From positions 65,254,232 to 65,318,231 of the forward strand of contig JAHLJT010008756.1 of the NCBI GenBank assembly GCA_031308135.1: a DNA stretch of 64,000 nt, written 5' to 3'. Below are positions 10,745-21,119 of this stretch, piece after piece; the first letter of the stretch is position 1; every line of letters starts with the position of its first letter. The notes under the pieces are model-generated. The model saw nothing but the letters and a program-made list of their open reading frames with translations. It had not been told where the DNA came from and searched no databases. A program made the position numbers and the translations under genes. The stretch comes from Acheta domesticus. Its lineage: Eukaryota; Arthropoda; Insecta; Orthoptera; Gryllidae.

Positions 10745-12928
10745 AACAATTAATATTTTTCGTATTTCTCTAATTTCCCTACCTCCCCATACATTTTAAA
10801 CAATAAGTAATCATTATTTAAACGTTTTGTTGTTTTGGTGGTTTTCGCAGAACTATCTAGCGGGGAATGCTTGAGACTACCTGCCAACACTGATTAGACA
10901 CGACTCCTAAGACGGTAAAGATGGGTCAAAGGGAAGGGCAAATGTTCTTCTTCGCTGCTTTTCGGGTATGCGCACTTAATCTTTTCTTTTTTTCTTTCTT
11001 TATTCAAAATTGTCGAGCTGTAAGACCGCGTATCCTTTCTTCACATAAGTCACACAGTGAACCAACGGTCACGTATCACCCTCAAGTGTTTCAGCATTAC
11101 GTTTATTGAGAGTCTCCTTTCATGAAAAGGAGCATATCTCCAGCAGCTTGACGAGAACTGTATTCTCTATTCGGAACACAATCACGGAGCCCAGTGGCGG
11201 CTGATGGGTTGTGAATTAGAAGAGGGCGGCATGTATGTACTATCACATTTTTTCCCTTCAAAATATTTCTGGAACGAGGAAAACTATAGCTTGTAGTGTA
11301 CAACCGATTTGCACGCATCGGGGTTTTAATCCTTGTCTAAAACAATTTTTATGTTCGTAACAGAAGATACAATTGTGCTCTCTTGAAAATAACATATTTT
11401 TTAATATTTCCAGCAAACAAATTAGTAATTCATAAAATTAGACGAAACACGAAGTTGAGTGGCGCAATCCTACGACCAAAATAAAATCACTTTTACCAAT
11501 TGTGTCATGCACTATTTTTTAGACAATCCTACTGACTTTCTTTTAATTTTCATTCAAGTATCCAAATCACTAAATGGTGCATAAATGTCAGTAGTGGTTA
11601 ATGTAGTCAGACGAAAGAATTTTATTTTCTTTGTTGCATTCACAGATGCATCTGAACATGCATCATATCACTTTTGACACTAATGCTAAAAATTGAATTT
11701 TAAGCATGCTACGCATGCCCTGAAAGAGCCGGTTTTACTAGTGGCTGACTAAAAATATTTCAATAAAAATAAAATATTGGCAGGGGTAAATCCCTTCTTT
11801 CTCTCTCCCCCTCTCCTAAGTTACGTTTATAATAATGGCGGCGAATGCAATGTATGTTTTATTATTACTGGATGGTATAACATTGTTCGTATAGTATTTT
11901 TGTCGAGAATCTACATTTTGTATTGTCTGCTTCAAAAGGACATTAATAGATCACTCTCACTGTCAAGTACATGAACCCATTTTAATCACCTTATCTTCTT
12001 TTCGTTTTGGAAATGAAAATATACTTACATTTATAGGCTACATTCGTAACTGAAGTTCTGTTCATTTGCAGTTTAGGTCGGGTCAGTAGTAGATATCTGG
12101 CTAATAGAGAAATGGAGGAATCGAAAGAAGAAGAAGAACAACAAAAATTTGATTCTAAAATCGGCTGCCCTGATCCCTATTTTGTTCACATTGCTAATTT
12201 TTACATTGAGCTTTTTTTTTCTTTTTTCTTTTTTTCTTCTTCAAATTAGTATTCCAATCACAGGTGAAATACACTACAGAGTTATGATGTTGAAATGTAT
12301 CTTGCTACTACATCCCTCCCGATGAATAATAATCAAAAGTGCGCTTTAATATCACAATCATTTCGAGCCTTTCTTCGATATTGATGGGACATCTGTCGCA
12401 AAACGTATTTTAGATTCGCAAATGGGCTGCCTCATTGAGCAATATTTGTTTATTATGGAACTTAAACCATGAAGTAAATATGAATTGGTGTACATAGGCA
12501 ATTCATTTTATGTCAAGATACATCAAGTGAAACAACGACAAAATGTTAAAATGTGACGAGTGAAACATAGCATTTACAATATTTTCAGTACGCAATCATT
12601 GATGATTCAAAATGCGCGCCAACTCACAGAATATCTAGAAGAGGTTTTCAGCTTTCAAAATCTTAAGTTTAAAATTCTTTGGCCCAAATGCGCATCCAGA
12701 GAGTATTACAAGCAGCAGAACCGCAGAACCAGCAGAGACCGTAAGGAACCAACTAGAACCATCGGACGGGAAGGGAAAGTTGAGAATTACATGCAGATTG
12801 CGTGGGAAGTGATGGGAAGTTTCAACAAGGTTAAGAACTGACGTGTTGATCTTGAAGTCTGCAGACTGAAAGTTGTTGATCAGTAAGAATTACATACAAG
12901 TAGGACAAATTCGAGGTGGAAACGTGAA
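10745..12928. other. Intergenic region upstream of SELENOK
   Basis: Mostly AT-rich with no convincing gene. It includes a T/C-rich tract near 12210-12240. The 250 bases before 12850 are more GC-balanced and may include the promoter or 5' UTR of the selenoprotein gene, but I see no TATA box or initiator I would defend. Confidence 0.4.
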
Positions 12929-12947
12929 ATGGTGTACATAACTTCTG
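12929..12947 (+). CDS. SELENOK: SELENOK coding exon 1
   Basis: ATG begins the conserved MVYI. The exon ends in phase 1 at a GTAAGT donor. Confidence 0.88.
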
Positions 12948-14948
12948 GTAAGTGTTCATAAGTTTTGTTAGAAGATTTAATTTCTTGAAAGTTGTTTATT
13001 TATTCAGACTAATTTTGTAACTTTACAGACGGGTCAATCCGTGAAGGAGCGCCATGGGGTCTGTCGAGGCTCTTTGCTTTCTTTTGGGCATTTTTCAATG
13101 CCATAATAATGTTGTGAGTATATATGTTTTTGGATATAATTTAAATAATGTCAGTTAACCTTAATACTAATGATTCAATGTCATGTTGTAGCTTCAAAAC
13201 ATTAATTAATCCAGACTATAATAAACATGGTAATCAGTATACTCGAGACTACAAACCAGGAAACGGGTAAGTGAATGCATGTTTTTATCACATTCTGTTG
13301 CAATTATGTATGTGATAAATATTTGAAGAATGTATATGCAGTAATGTAATATACCCCACATTTTTGTTAATTTCATGGCATTACGGATCATAATATGAAG
13401 TCTTGGAAACATTAAAGTGTTAAAAATAATAAACTTAATTTATGTTTCAGTAAACCAACAAAAACAATGTATATTATAAGCTTTTTGATTTAACTCAATT
13501 TGAACCTCTCCACTCCATTTGATGGACATCATGTTTTTTTGGTCTTGACATAAAAGTAAATGACCCAAAACATTGTTAAACCTGGAAATTACAAAGCTTA
13601 TTTCCTTTTTATGCCAAAATGTTTTTACGGCCAAGTTGACTCCATCTGCTTTCCAAATCAATGGAGAGGTTCCAGCGTTTTGAGCTATTTATTAAAAAAA
13701 GGGAATAAGTCCAGGAAATCAAAATGATGTAAAGCTAAAGAGATACTGTAATGCAATCTTCTTGACTCAGAACTATACAGCATTAGAAAACTCAGAATGT
13801 ACAAATTTGTGTTATGCATATTAAGAGAGTGACATGCAAGTTTTCTACCTTGCTTTCAGTTCGCTGTATTTGTGATGGGAAATGATTTAGTACTTTGAAA
13901 GGACATTTATCTAGTGTTAGTTCAGCTGAAAGGCTGTGTTTTTTATGGAACTATTGTTGCTTACAAAAATTATTTAAGTGAAAAGAAAGTTTAATTCAGT
14001 GTTGACATGGTTGGAAATAGATCTATATTAAGCACTCTGTAGTAGATCACAGGAATTCAGCCATTAGTAAATAAACTTCAATTTAGTAAGATATTTCTAA
14101 GGTTACTTGGAAGAATTCATTTAGAAAAAGCAGTGTACTAGTCAATCATACTTCCAGAAGAACCAAAATAATTGTTGGTAGGAAAGAAGAGTTGTATTCT
14201 TTATTATTTGTGTAATATGGAGTATTGAAATTATTTCGTAAAATCTGCAATTTAATATAAAAAACTGTGCTTATTTCGAAATTTAGTACAAGGCAAGGAC
14301 AAGAAATATGACAATTTTTTACTATTAATTTAAGAAATTGATATGCCCTGTTTCATCCCATAAGAGATTATTAGCTCATATGCTCATAAATGTCTCTTCA
14401 AATGCATGTTTAATGTTCCCTGTATTTCTCAACTTGGAATAGAATGAATGTAAAGCTGACAATAAGAATTTATTTTTATATTGTTAAGGAATTTACCACT
14501 CTATTACATACAGTGAAAACATTTCAACATAACAGAAATCAAGGGCCCAGGTTCTTTGACTTACTATATGGAGAAGTTATCAATATAGAAGTGGTTACCA
14601 CTTAAATCAAACTCAAGTAATGAGTATGATAGACTAGCTTAAATTACTGTTAGTAGTAATAAAGTTAAACTAACTATATATTGCTCTCTCTAAGGTCAAT
14701 TATGAATAGATATTCAATAGTTGTCAGAATATATTTAAAAAATCTCATTTTAATTTTTAGCAATTTGCAAAGTAAAAATGTTCGGTTTTAAATGCTTAAA
14801 CCTTGTTGTGTTTATTTTTGAGAATTTCTTGCAATGTTGACAAGCCAAATGTGTTCGCAGTCCACCCCGACCACCTCGCCGGAGAATGGGTGGCTTTGGT
14901 CCTGGTGGTACTGTTCCGGATTGCAGTGCTGGTGGATGAGCTCGCTAA
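12929..14948 (+). CDS. SELENOK: Selenoprotein K (Sec-containing ER membrane protein), four exons
   Basis: Coding exons 12929-12947, 13029-13113, 13192-13266 and 14861-14948 join in phase through GT-AG introns to give 88 residues (human protein 94). The start MVYI is the conserved N-terminus. Residues about 18-40 form one transmembrane helix ending in FFKTL, as in vertebrate SELENOK. The cytosolic tail is Gly/Pro/Arg-rich with a PPRPPRRR stretch that resembles an SH3-binding motif. The frame meets TGA at 14937-14939 and continues Ala-Arg-TAA, giving GGUAR, matching GGUGR at the vertebrate terminus. So the TGA is read as Sec86 (inferred from homology and the structures downstream). Family role: ER protein that works with ERAD components and the palmitoyltransferase DHHC6. 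Cys81 lies five residues before Sec. A standard gene caller would stop at the TGA and lose the active residue. Confidence 0.93.
13029..13113 (+). CDS. SELENOK: SELENOK coding exon 2
   Basis: Follows a TTTACAG acceptor and ends in phase 2 before GTGAGT. It encodes the juxtamembrane region and most of the transmembrane helix (WGLSRLFAFFWAFFNAIIM). Confidence 0.92.
13192..13266 (+). CDS. SELENOK: SELENOK coding exon 3
   Basis: Follows a TTGTAG acceptor and ends in phase 2 before GTAAGTG. Begins with the conserved FFKTL and encodes the first part of the cytosolic tail. Confidence 0.92.
13267..14860 (+). other. SELENOK intron 3
   Basis: A 1.6-kb AT-rich intron between consensus GTAAGT and CGCAG sites. 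No internal gene or mobile element recognised. Confidence 0.75.
14861..14948 (+). CDS. SELENOK: SELENOK coding exon 4 with in-frame UGA (Sec)
   Basis: Follows a TTCGCAG acceptor. Encodes PPRPPRRR, a Gly-rich segment, Cys81, then GG-U-A-R and TAA at 14946-14948. The recoded TGA is 14937-14939. Confidence 0.9.
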
Positions 14949-14949
14949 A

Positions 14950-14986
14950 TGCCTGGTTAGGTTGGTGCTTTCATACTAACCAGGCA
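14950..14986 (+). promoter_or_regulatory. Stem-loop just downstream of the Sec UGA (candidate Sec redefinition element)
   Basis: Arms TGCCTGGTTAG (14950-14960) and CTAACCAGGCA (14976-14986) are perfectly complementary over 11 bp with a 15-base loop. The stem starts 10 bases after the UGA. Stem-loops placed like this (for example in SELENON) promote Sec readthrough. The function here is inferred from position and stability. Confidence 0.6.
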
Positions 14987-14994
14987 CATCAAGC

Positions 14995-15039
14995 AGCCAA
15001 GACTGGCACACCTATTCAGTTTGTGTGCTAGACTTGGCT
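14995..15039 (+). other. Second 3' UTR hairpin of SELENOK
   Basis: AGCCAAG (14995-15001) pairs with CTTGGCT (15033-15039), and inside it GCACAC (15006-15011) pairs with GTGTGC (15023-15028). It lacks a SECIS quartet. It lies between the stop-proximal stem and the SECIS candidate; role unknown. Confidence 0.45.
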
Positions 15040-15062
15040 CTTCCAAGCTGCATTAATATCTT

Positions 15063-15145
15063 GCCTGTTGTGGGCTGAATGAGGTCTTCCTCATAAACCC
15101 TTCAAGGGTGGAGTGTAGGCTGATGATGAGATAATTTTGCCTTGG
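15063..15145 (+). promoter_or_regulatory. Candidate SECIS element (form 2)
   Basis: An ATGA quartet at 15079-15082 is followed 12 bases later by an AAA at 15095-15097. Next comes a small apical hairpin (ACCC with GGGT), a 3' strand containing GGAG, and TGATGA at 15121-15126. This order matches a type-2 SECIS. The helix between core and apical loop pairs imperfectly when I fold it by eye, so the assignment rests on spacing, motif order and its place 130 bases after the stop codon. Confidence 0.55.
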
Positions 15146-15259
15146 AAGACTTTTATTTATATGGAATTGTAATGAAAGGAAAGTTTGTATATTATTATCT
15201 CATTGAAATGTATAAAGGATAAGATTTCATCTTGCATCAAATATGTTGTGTTGCAAAAC

Positions 15260-15265
15260 AATAAA
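15260..15265 (+). terminator. Polyadenylation signal, probable SELENOK 3' end
   Basis: AATAAA about 310 bases after the stop codon and 120 bases after the SECIS candidate. Cleavage would be near 15280-15290. Confidence 0.5.
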
Positions 15266-15289
15266 TATAATGGTTGAAGTTAATGAAGT

Positions 15290-18200
15290 CCTTACAAATC
15301 ATATTCACTATTTTTGTTCTTCTGAAACATGGAGAAAATGTATTTACTACCTAACACTCATAAGAAATGCTGATCATTTATGTAGTCAATATTTCCCTTT
15401 CATATTTATTGCATTTACAGCTTGCAATTCAAACTTACGGAGATGAAGTATAATATTGTTAATGATTCTAAGATAATATCTAATTTTCAGAAATTTGTAA
15501 AGCAAGGCTGTTATTTATGCAATTATAATTTATTATTGTACACCATTTTTAGATTAAAATTTACTGTTGTGCTATTTTAAATGGTTTATTTAAGTACTAC
15601 TAATAAAAATTGTTTTTCCTTTGGATTAAATGTGTAGTGTGGCATTTATTCTTTTGTATTATCCTTCGTTATTATTTCTTTCATTCCTCATGGTTGTCAG
15701 TGGTTAGTGATGATTTATTAAGTGAAAAAAATTGTTTAAATATTCTTTTAAATATTGCCTTGAGAATGAGTATCAATAACTTGGTGGCTATCAACAAATT
15801 AAAAGGCTGTTCCTGTGGCCCATTACATTACAGTTAAGTCATCGAAGATGAAGGAAATATACCTAATTGTTTTGTTATCACTTGTCTAAAATGAAGGAAA
15901 TCTCAAGAATGAAAATAGTACCATTGTGAATCATGAAATGTTAATTTACAAGTTACTCTCTTAAGGGTTAGAAGAAAAAAAGGATTTTGTCAAAAACCTC
16001 AGTCCAGAGAATATTTTTTTAGTTTTGTAGAGAAATATTTTTTTTAAATTAACTTTGCATAAAATTCTTATTTTCATGATAAGAACAGTCAGATATATTC
16101 AGTATTGCCTAGTAAATAAAGTTGATGTGTCCTCAGAACCACCTACCCTCAAACCTTCGGTTTTAAGATGTAAAACTCGTATCATCATTACTAGTAACTG
16201 TTTTTTTTTTTTTTTGTGTGTGTTTTACTGTAAAATTTTTTTCTTTGTTGTGATTAAATTGAAGTTTACAGTACTAGCTAATTAAAATTGTACTTTATTG
16301 ACAGTTGACTTTCTTTTACCCTAGTAGTGTTTTTCATATTTTTATGAGTCTAATATTTTAATTCACAATTATCAGTTTAATTCTATTTTAAATAGTAATA
16401 AAAAAATATTGAAATGTTTGTTTCTTTTATTTTTTCCTGGGCTAGTTTTTTGGGGATAGGGAAAATTTAGCCACCCTTAGCTTAGATTGTAATTAAGAAA
16501 TATAGTGCTGTACTTAAATACCCAACATATCCATGTTTTCTGAATATAAAATGCATAATTTCATTGGAAGGGATTTAGAGTTACTGTTTATTCAAATGCT
16601 GGAAATTAAATTTCTATTATGGACTTCATTTAAAAATGTATTGTTTTGAACCTATTAGCCAATACATTATTTCAGAGTTCTGTTAAAATTAGTTTTGAAA
16701 TGCATTCACATGTTAAGTATGATTGCCTGCCTTCTGAAAATAAAGTACCAGTGAAACTTTAATTATAAAAATTAAATTCACACAATATTAAATGAAGGTA
16801 ATCCTAATGTTCAGGCATGTGGGTTGAATTCCTAACCCATAGATTAATAGTCACTCAAAATCTGTCACTTCGGATAATGCTCGGAAATCTGGCAACGCTA
16901 CGGTGATGTCATCTCTTCTCCTAGTCAGTGGCTAAGAGTTTTTTTTAATTTGTATTTGTGCATTAATAGTATGAATATTTAAAATGTTAGTATATTACAT
17001 TTTTATGTTTTAAAATAGTAAATTTAAGTTATTTGATGGTTGACATTTACTAATGAAGTATTAGTTAAAAGGACAGTAAAATAATGTAACCAAAAACCAT
17101 CTTGCTTACACCACAGACTTGGCATTTGTTTTTCCTTGCTGTGCAATTCATTGGGAATGATTTAACTATAAAAGTTTGTGTACAAATAGAAAATGCTTCA
17201 TATTAGAGTTAACAAATTTATTGTGACTTGGACAAACAATCTGTGAAAACAATTTTTTAGTTAAACACTTGTATCCCTATTCTATCTTCTACTCATTCCA
17301 CACTATTTACATTTCATTCCTTTTAGACGGTAACAGAAAATAAAATTTAATATGTATTCCAGGTGAAGAGGCATGTCACCTGTTCCTGTTTTACTGTGAA
17401 AATAATCATATAAAAAATGCACTTACATGTCACTTATTTTATTATTTGTAAGCAAAAGAATATTGCACTTGATATATTATTAACTATAATCTAGTTTTGT
17501 CCAATAGTTTTCACCTAGTTTACATTTCTTATCTACAAATATCCTTTGATTAATAACAAAACAAGAATATAAATATTTGAAGCATTTAGTAACGGACCAA
17601 AATTTTAAGGCAAATGTAATTTAGAAGTATATTCTTTAAATGTATAAATTATTAAATATACATCAAAAGAAACAACACGAGTAAAGAAAAGTTGTTTTTT
17701 TTCTCACTAAGGCCTAAGTTCAAATGAATTTCAGTTTTTGGAAAACAAAGAATTTTTAATTATTCTCAGAGTAGAAAATCTAGTCTGCTGATGCGAAGTT
17801 ATCCCTATAAAACTTAAAGTAAATGAGCATTTGAAATGGAAACAATCTTCTCAAACAAATATCAAATAAAACCATTTGCAATTAATAGTTCTGATTGCAA
17901 TTATCAGTTGTTAAAACAATTGTTTTCAAAATATTGTGGTTCCAAGATCATAGTACTGTCAAAATGAAAGTTAATCACAAATAATAGAATTGACTCTGAA
18001 AAAGCTGCTTTCCAAATTAGATTACTAGTCACCAATAATGATAATAATTTAGTCAAGAGGCAGGACAGCAGAGGAGGCTTCCCTCTCAATATATATTATA
18101 CGGGGCTCAGAAGTAAAAAACGAGTAAAATTTACTTGTGTTTTCTGTTGTGGAATTAACAAGACAATAAAAGTTGGAATAAACAGTTGTTAGATTTTATT

Positions 18201-19776
18201 TTGAAACAGGTTGATTCCCTATCTGCTTCTTAGCATTGTATTGTAATAGGCTCATTTATAAGCCCATTTAATTTCTAGTTCAGTGAAGCTTATTAGAAAA
18301 CATATATGACATTCTTACCAATGTATGGTTGGAATATTTAAACTGTTAAGAAATATCCATAAACATGCTTTTGGTACAACCTTAGTTGCAAGAACATCAA
18401 ATCTCATCATATTATGATAAGACATTGTATTACATAAACAATACTGGCCAAATTGTTTTAAAAATCATGAGCTTAATGTAAATGATGCATATTCCAAGGA
18501 TTACTATCAATATTGAAAACTACAAATAAGTAATCAAAGAATGCATTTCAATGACTTGAAACACCATTAAATGTCTATTGTTCTTATTAATATTTCTGCA
18601 GGTGTTTGTTACAACCTATCTATTTTATGTTTCATACATATTCTCCATGAAACTTGACATGCACAATTGTGGAGTTGTTTATTTGAAAACAATCAGAAAT
18701 TAAATTGTAATTCTGAAAATTTTGCAATGAATATATTAGAACGAGCATATCTCTCAAATGAAACTGCAGAATTGATTTTATACATGACATGAGAGGATGT
18801 TGACTTTAATTAACTGACATCTAAATAATAATTAATTGACTTGTTAATTTTTTATTCCTAACTTGGAGAATTTCAGATTCTTTCAAATCTGATTTGGAGC
18901 AAGAACTTCAATTGAAAACTACATTGCAATGTTATTATTATTTTACACTCTCTTAACATGAAGAGGTGAGTTTAACTTACAACTTGTTAGGCATTCAATT
19001 TCAACTAAATGATGAAGTTGGAAATAGGATTGCCAGATGTTTAGTATTGGAACTGTTCACTATTTCTATTTCTGATTCACTGAATAAAATATGAAAATAG
19101 TGAACATATGAAAAGATCTTATCCAATGTTGAAAAAAACAATTTATTCTAGTTATGAATGAACAAGTGTTAGTAGAGCTTTTATTGTTTATTTTGGAAAG
19201 TTTTCGATCTCAGTTTGAGCTAATTTAATTCTGATGTCAATCCTGGCTATTGCATATGTTGTCTTAGTTTGGTAACTATTTGTAACGTGTATGTCTGTGT
19301 TCAAGTGCACAGCAATAAAAGCGTAAGCTAAAAGTGTTTCATAAATGCCTTTCATGCATATACTACTTTAACGAACTCCTGATGTATACTGACCCTAATG
19401 TACACAGAGCATTTTATTTGATGATTTGAATTAATGTATAAAAGATTTATTCCATTTTAGGCAAAAGCAAAGCTCAATTTCACTCTTGGTTGTATTTCAA
19501 TAAGGAGAATATATCATTATTATTCAGATCCCCTCTTCCTCCCCCTCCCCAGGTTCACTATTTTCTGAAAACATTTCTGACAACCCTAGTTGGAAATAGC
19601 CTTCATTTGTAGGATATTTCAAATTATAATTTAAAAGATAAGTTACAATGTGATTTTTGGTCAATTATAAAATTTGTCTAAATATACTACAAAGTTTGCT
19701 TGCTGTAAAAAAAGTTGTCTATATTTTGTAGTAAAACTTTTCTATACAATCTTTTTTACTGTTTGAAAATTCCCAG
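15290..19776. other. Intergenic AT-rich region
   Basis: About 4.5 kb without a supportable gene, strong repeat or RNA. It contains a T run at 16201-16215. Open frames are short and AT-driven. Confidence 0.5.
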
Positions 19777-19886
19777 CACAAATAGTAAAAGAGAAACTGG
19801 ACCAGAAAATCAAATAGTTGAAGAACTGGAAAACACCCCAATACCAGTAATTCAAAAAATGCCTGTCAGTGGGAAAGTAGATTATG
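19777..19886 (+). CDS. Orphan exon-like segment, gene unknown
   Basis: A TTCCCAG acceptor precedes a 110-base open segment, and a consensus GTAAGG donor follows. The frame entered in phase 2 is open with coding-like composition (charged start, then NTPIPVIQKMPVSGKVDYG). The exit is phase 1. I do not recognise the protein. It lies 4.9 kb after SELENOK and 1.1 kb before the DCAF11 start, on the same strand. SELENOK exon 3 also ends in phase 2, so an alternative splice product is formally possible. It may be an exon of an unseen gene or a chance open frame. Confidence 0.35.
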
Positions 19887-21006
19887 GTAAGGATAGTGAA
19901 CATTTCTTGTTAAATGACTCTGAAAGAAAAATAATTTTCTTGAAACCATAAAAATAATGTGAACTCCACGCGTAAGTTCCATGGTATCCTGAAAGACAAC
20001 TCAAAGATAGTGTGGGGTTGTTGGTTTTGGGACAGGTACAGGAGAAACAAGGTTGGGAGTTTTTTCAACAAAAGTGTCTTTTTATTGGAAATTTTCAAAA
20101 TACAATGGAACCCATTAGGCTAGGGAGATGACTAGAGAGCTAAATAGCCTCCAAAATAAAAAGCAATCCCACTTAACATGATTAGTATGTCATTTGGCAC
20201 GGACAAAACTGATGTGGACATAATTTTACATGTTGAATAAAAAACATAGTGCGAAAATGCAGTTAATGCTCATAAATGTTGCTTTATTCACAATCATTGA
20301 GGTGAAAATTGCCAAAATCTTGTAACTCAATTTTACAAAATGTATATAAAAGTGTCAAACATTTTAGTCCAGCTTATCACATAAAATGCTCATATATCGA
20401 GCTAGAGGAACAGAAATCTGATTACTGAGAGCTATACGTTTTGCCCAATTATTGGTGTGAGTTGTATTTATGGTTTCTCCTCCATCTCCTTTATGGGGTA
20501 TGTCTTTTCATCAAGGGGTAGCGCAAGATGGAAAGCAACTGTGGAGTCTTTCCACTATAAGAGAAGTAGAAAGTATATTAGAAAGTATATTTCCACCATG
20601 GAAAGAGCCACAGATTAGCACTCATCTATTCATCCTCTTCGAAAACCTCGAACAAAAAATATTTCGATACTGTTGCTTCGACTCATCGATTCTGTACCGT
20701 AAGATTCGATTTGCTCGCATAATCCGATACAATTTTGGTGCGCACTGTACTGATCAGGCTGTGGTGGTCGTGGTGGTGTTTTGATAGTTTTGGAATTACG
20801 TCTTTTGCTGGAAACTCCCTAATGCATTGTAATTTTATCGTGAATCGTGCATGCTGATAAGTTATTGTCAAGTCATTGTTGAACATTTGCATGATCATGA
20901 CGAGTTTGCCGTAATATAATATGTGAGAGTCCAGTGAAATATATTAGTGCATAGTATTTCTAAAGATTTTTCTTTTGAGTGAACAAGTTTTCGTATCTCT
21001 ATCTGC
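19887..21006. other. Intergenic region upstream of DCAF11
   Basis: Contains the probable promoter and 5' UTR of DCAF11 toward its right end. No promoter motif is clear. A short frame at 20470-20784 is not supported as a gene. Confidence 0.4.
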
Positions 21007-21119
21007 ATGGGAACTTCTACATCCAGAAGAATGGACGATAGTGATTCGCGATCACGATCAGATGATAGTTCTGACCAAGATGCTGATTTAGCAACCATTT
21101 TGCAGTACTTAATAAGGAG
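21007..21119 (+). CDS. DCAF11: DCAF11 coding exon 1
   Basis: ATG followed by a Ser/Asp-rich stretch and DADLATILQYLIRR, matching human DVDLAQVLAYLLRR. The donor GTTGGT at 21120 puts Ser-Gly-Gln next, close to human RRGQV. The alternative donor GTGATT at 21132 has a better consensus and the same phase. Confidence 0.75.

Noticed and set aside
14937..14939. TGA as the true stop of SELENOK
   Set aside because: Two further codons and TAA follow and match the conserved GGU-x-R terminus, with supporting structures downstream.
20470..20784. 104-codon frame with SILESIFPPWKE, briefly resembling the ILPPREW motif of axonemal dynein light chain p28
   Set aside because: The motif order is wrong, the conserved residues do not follow, and no neighbouring exon supports it.
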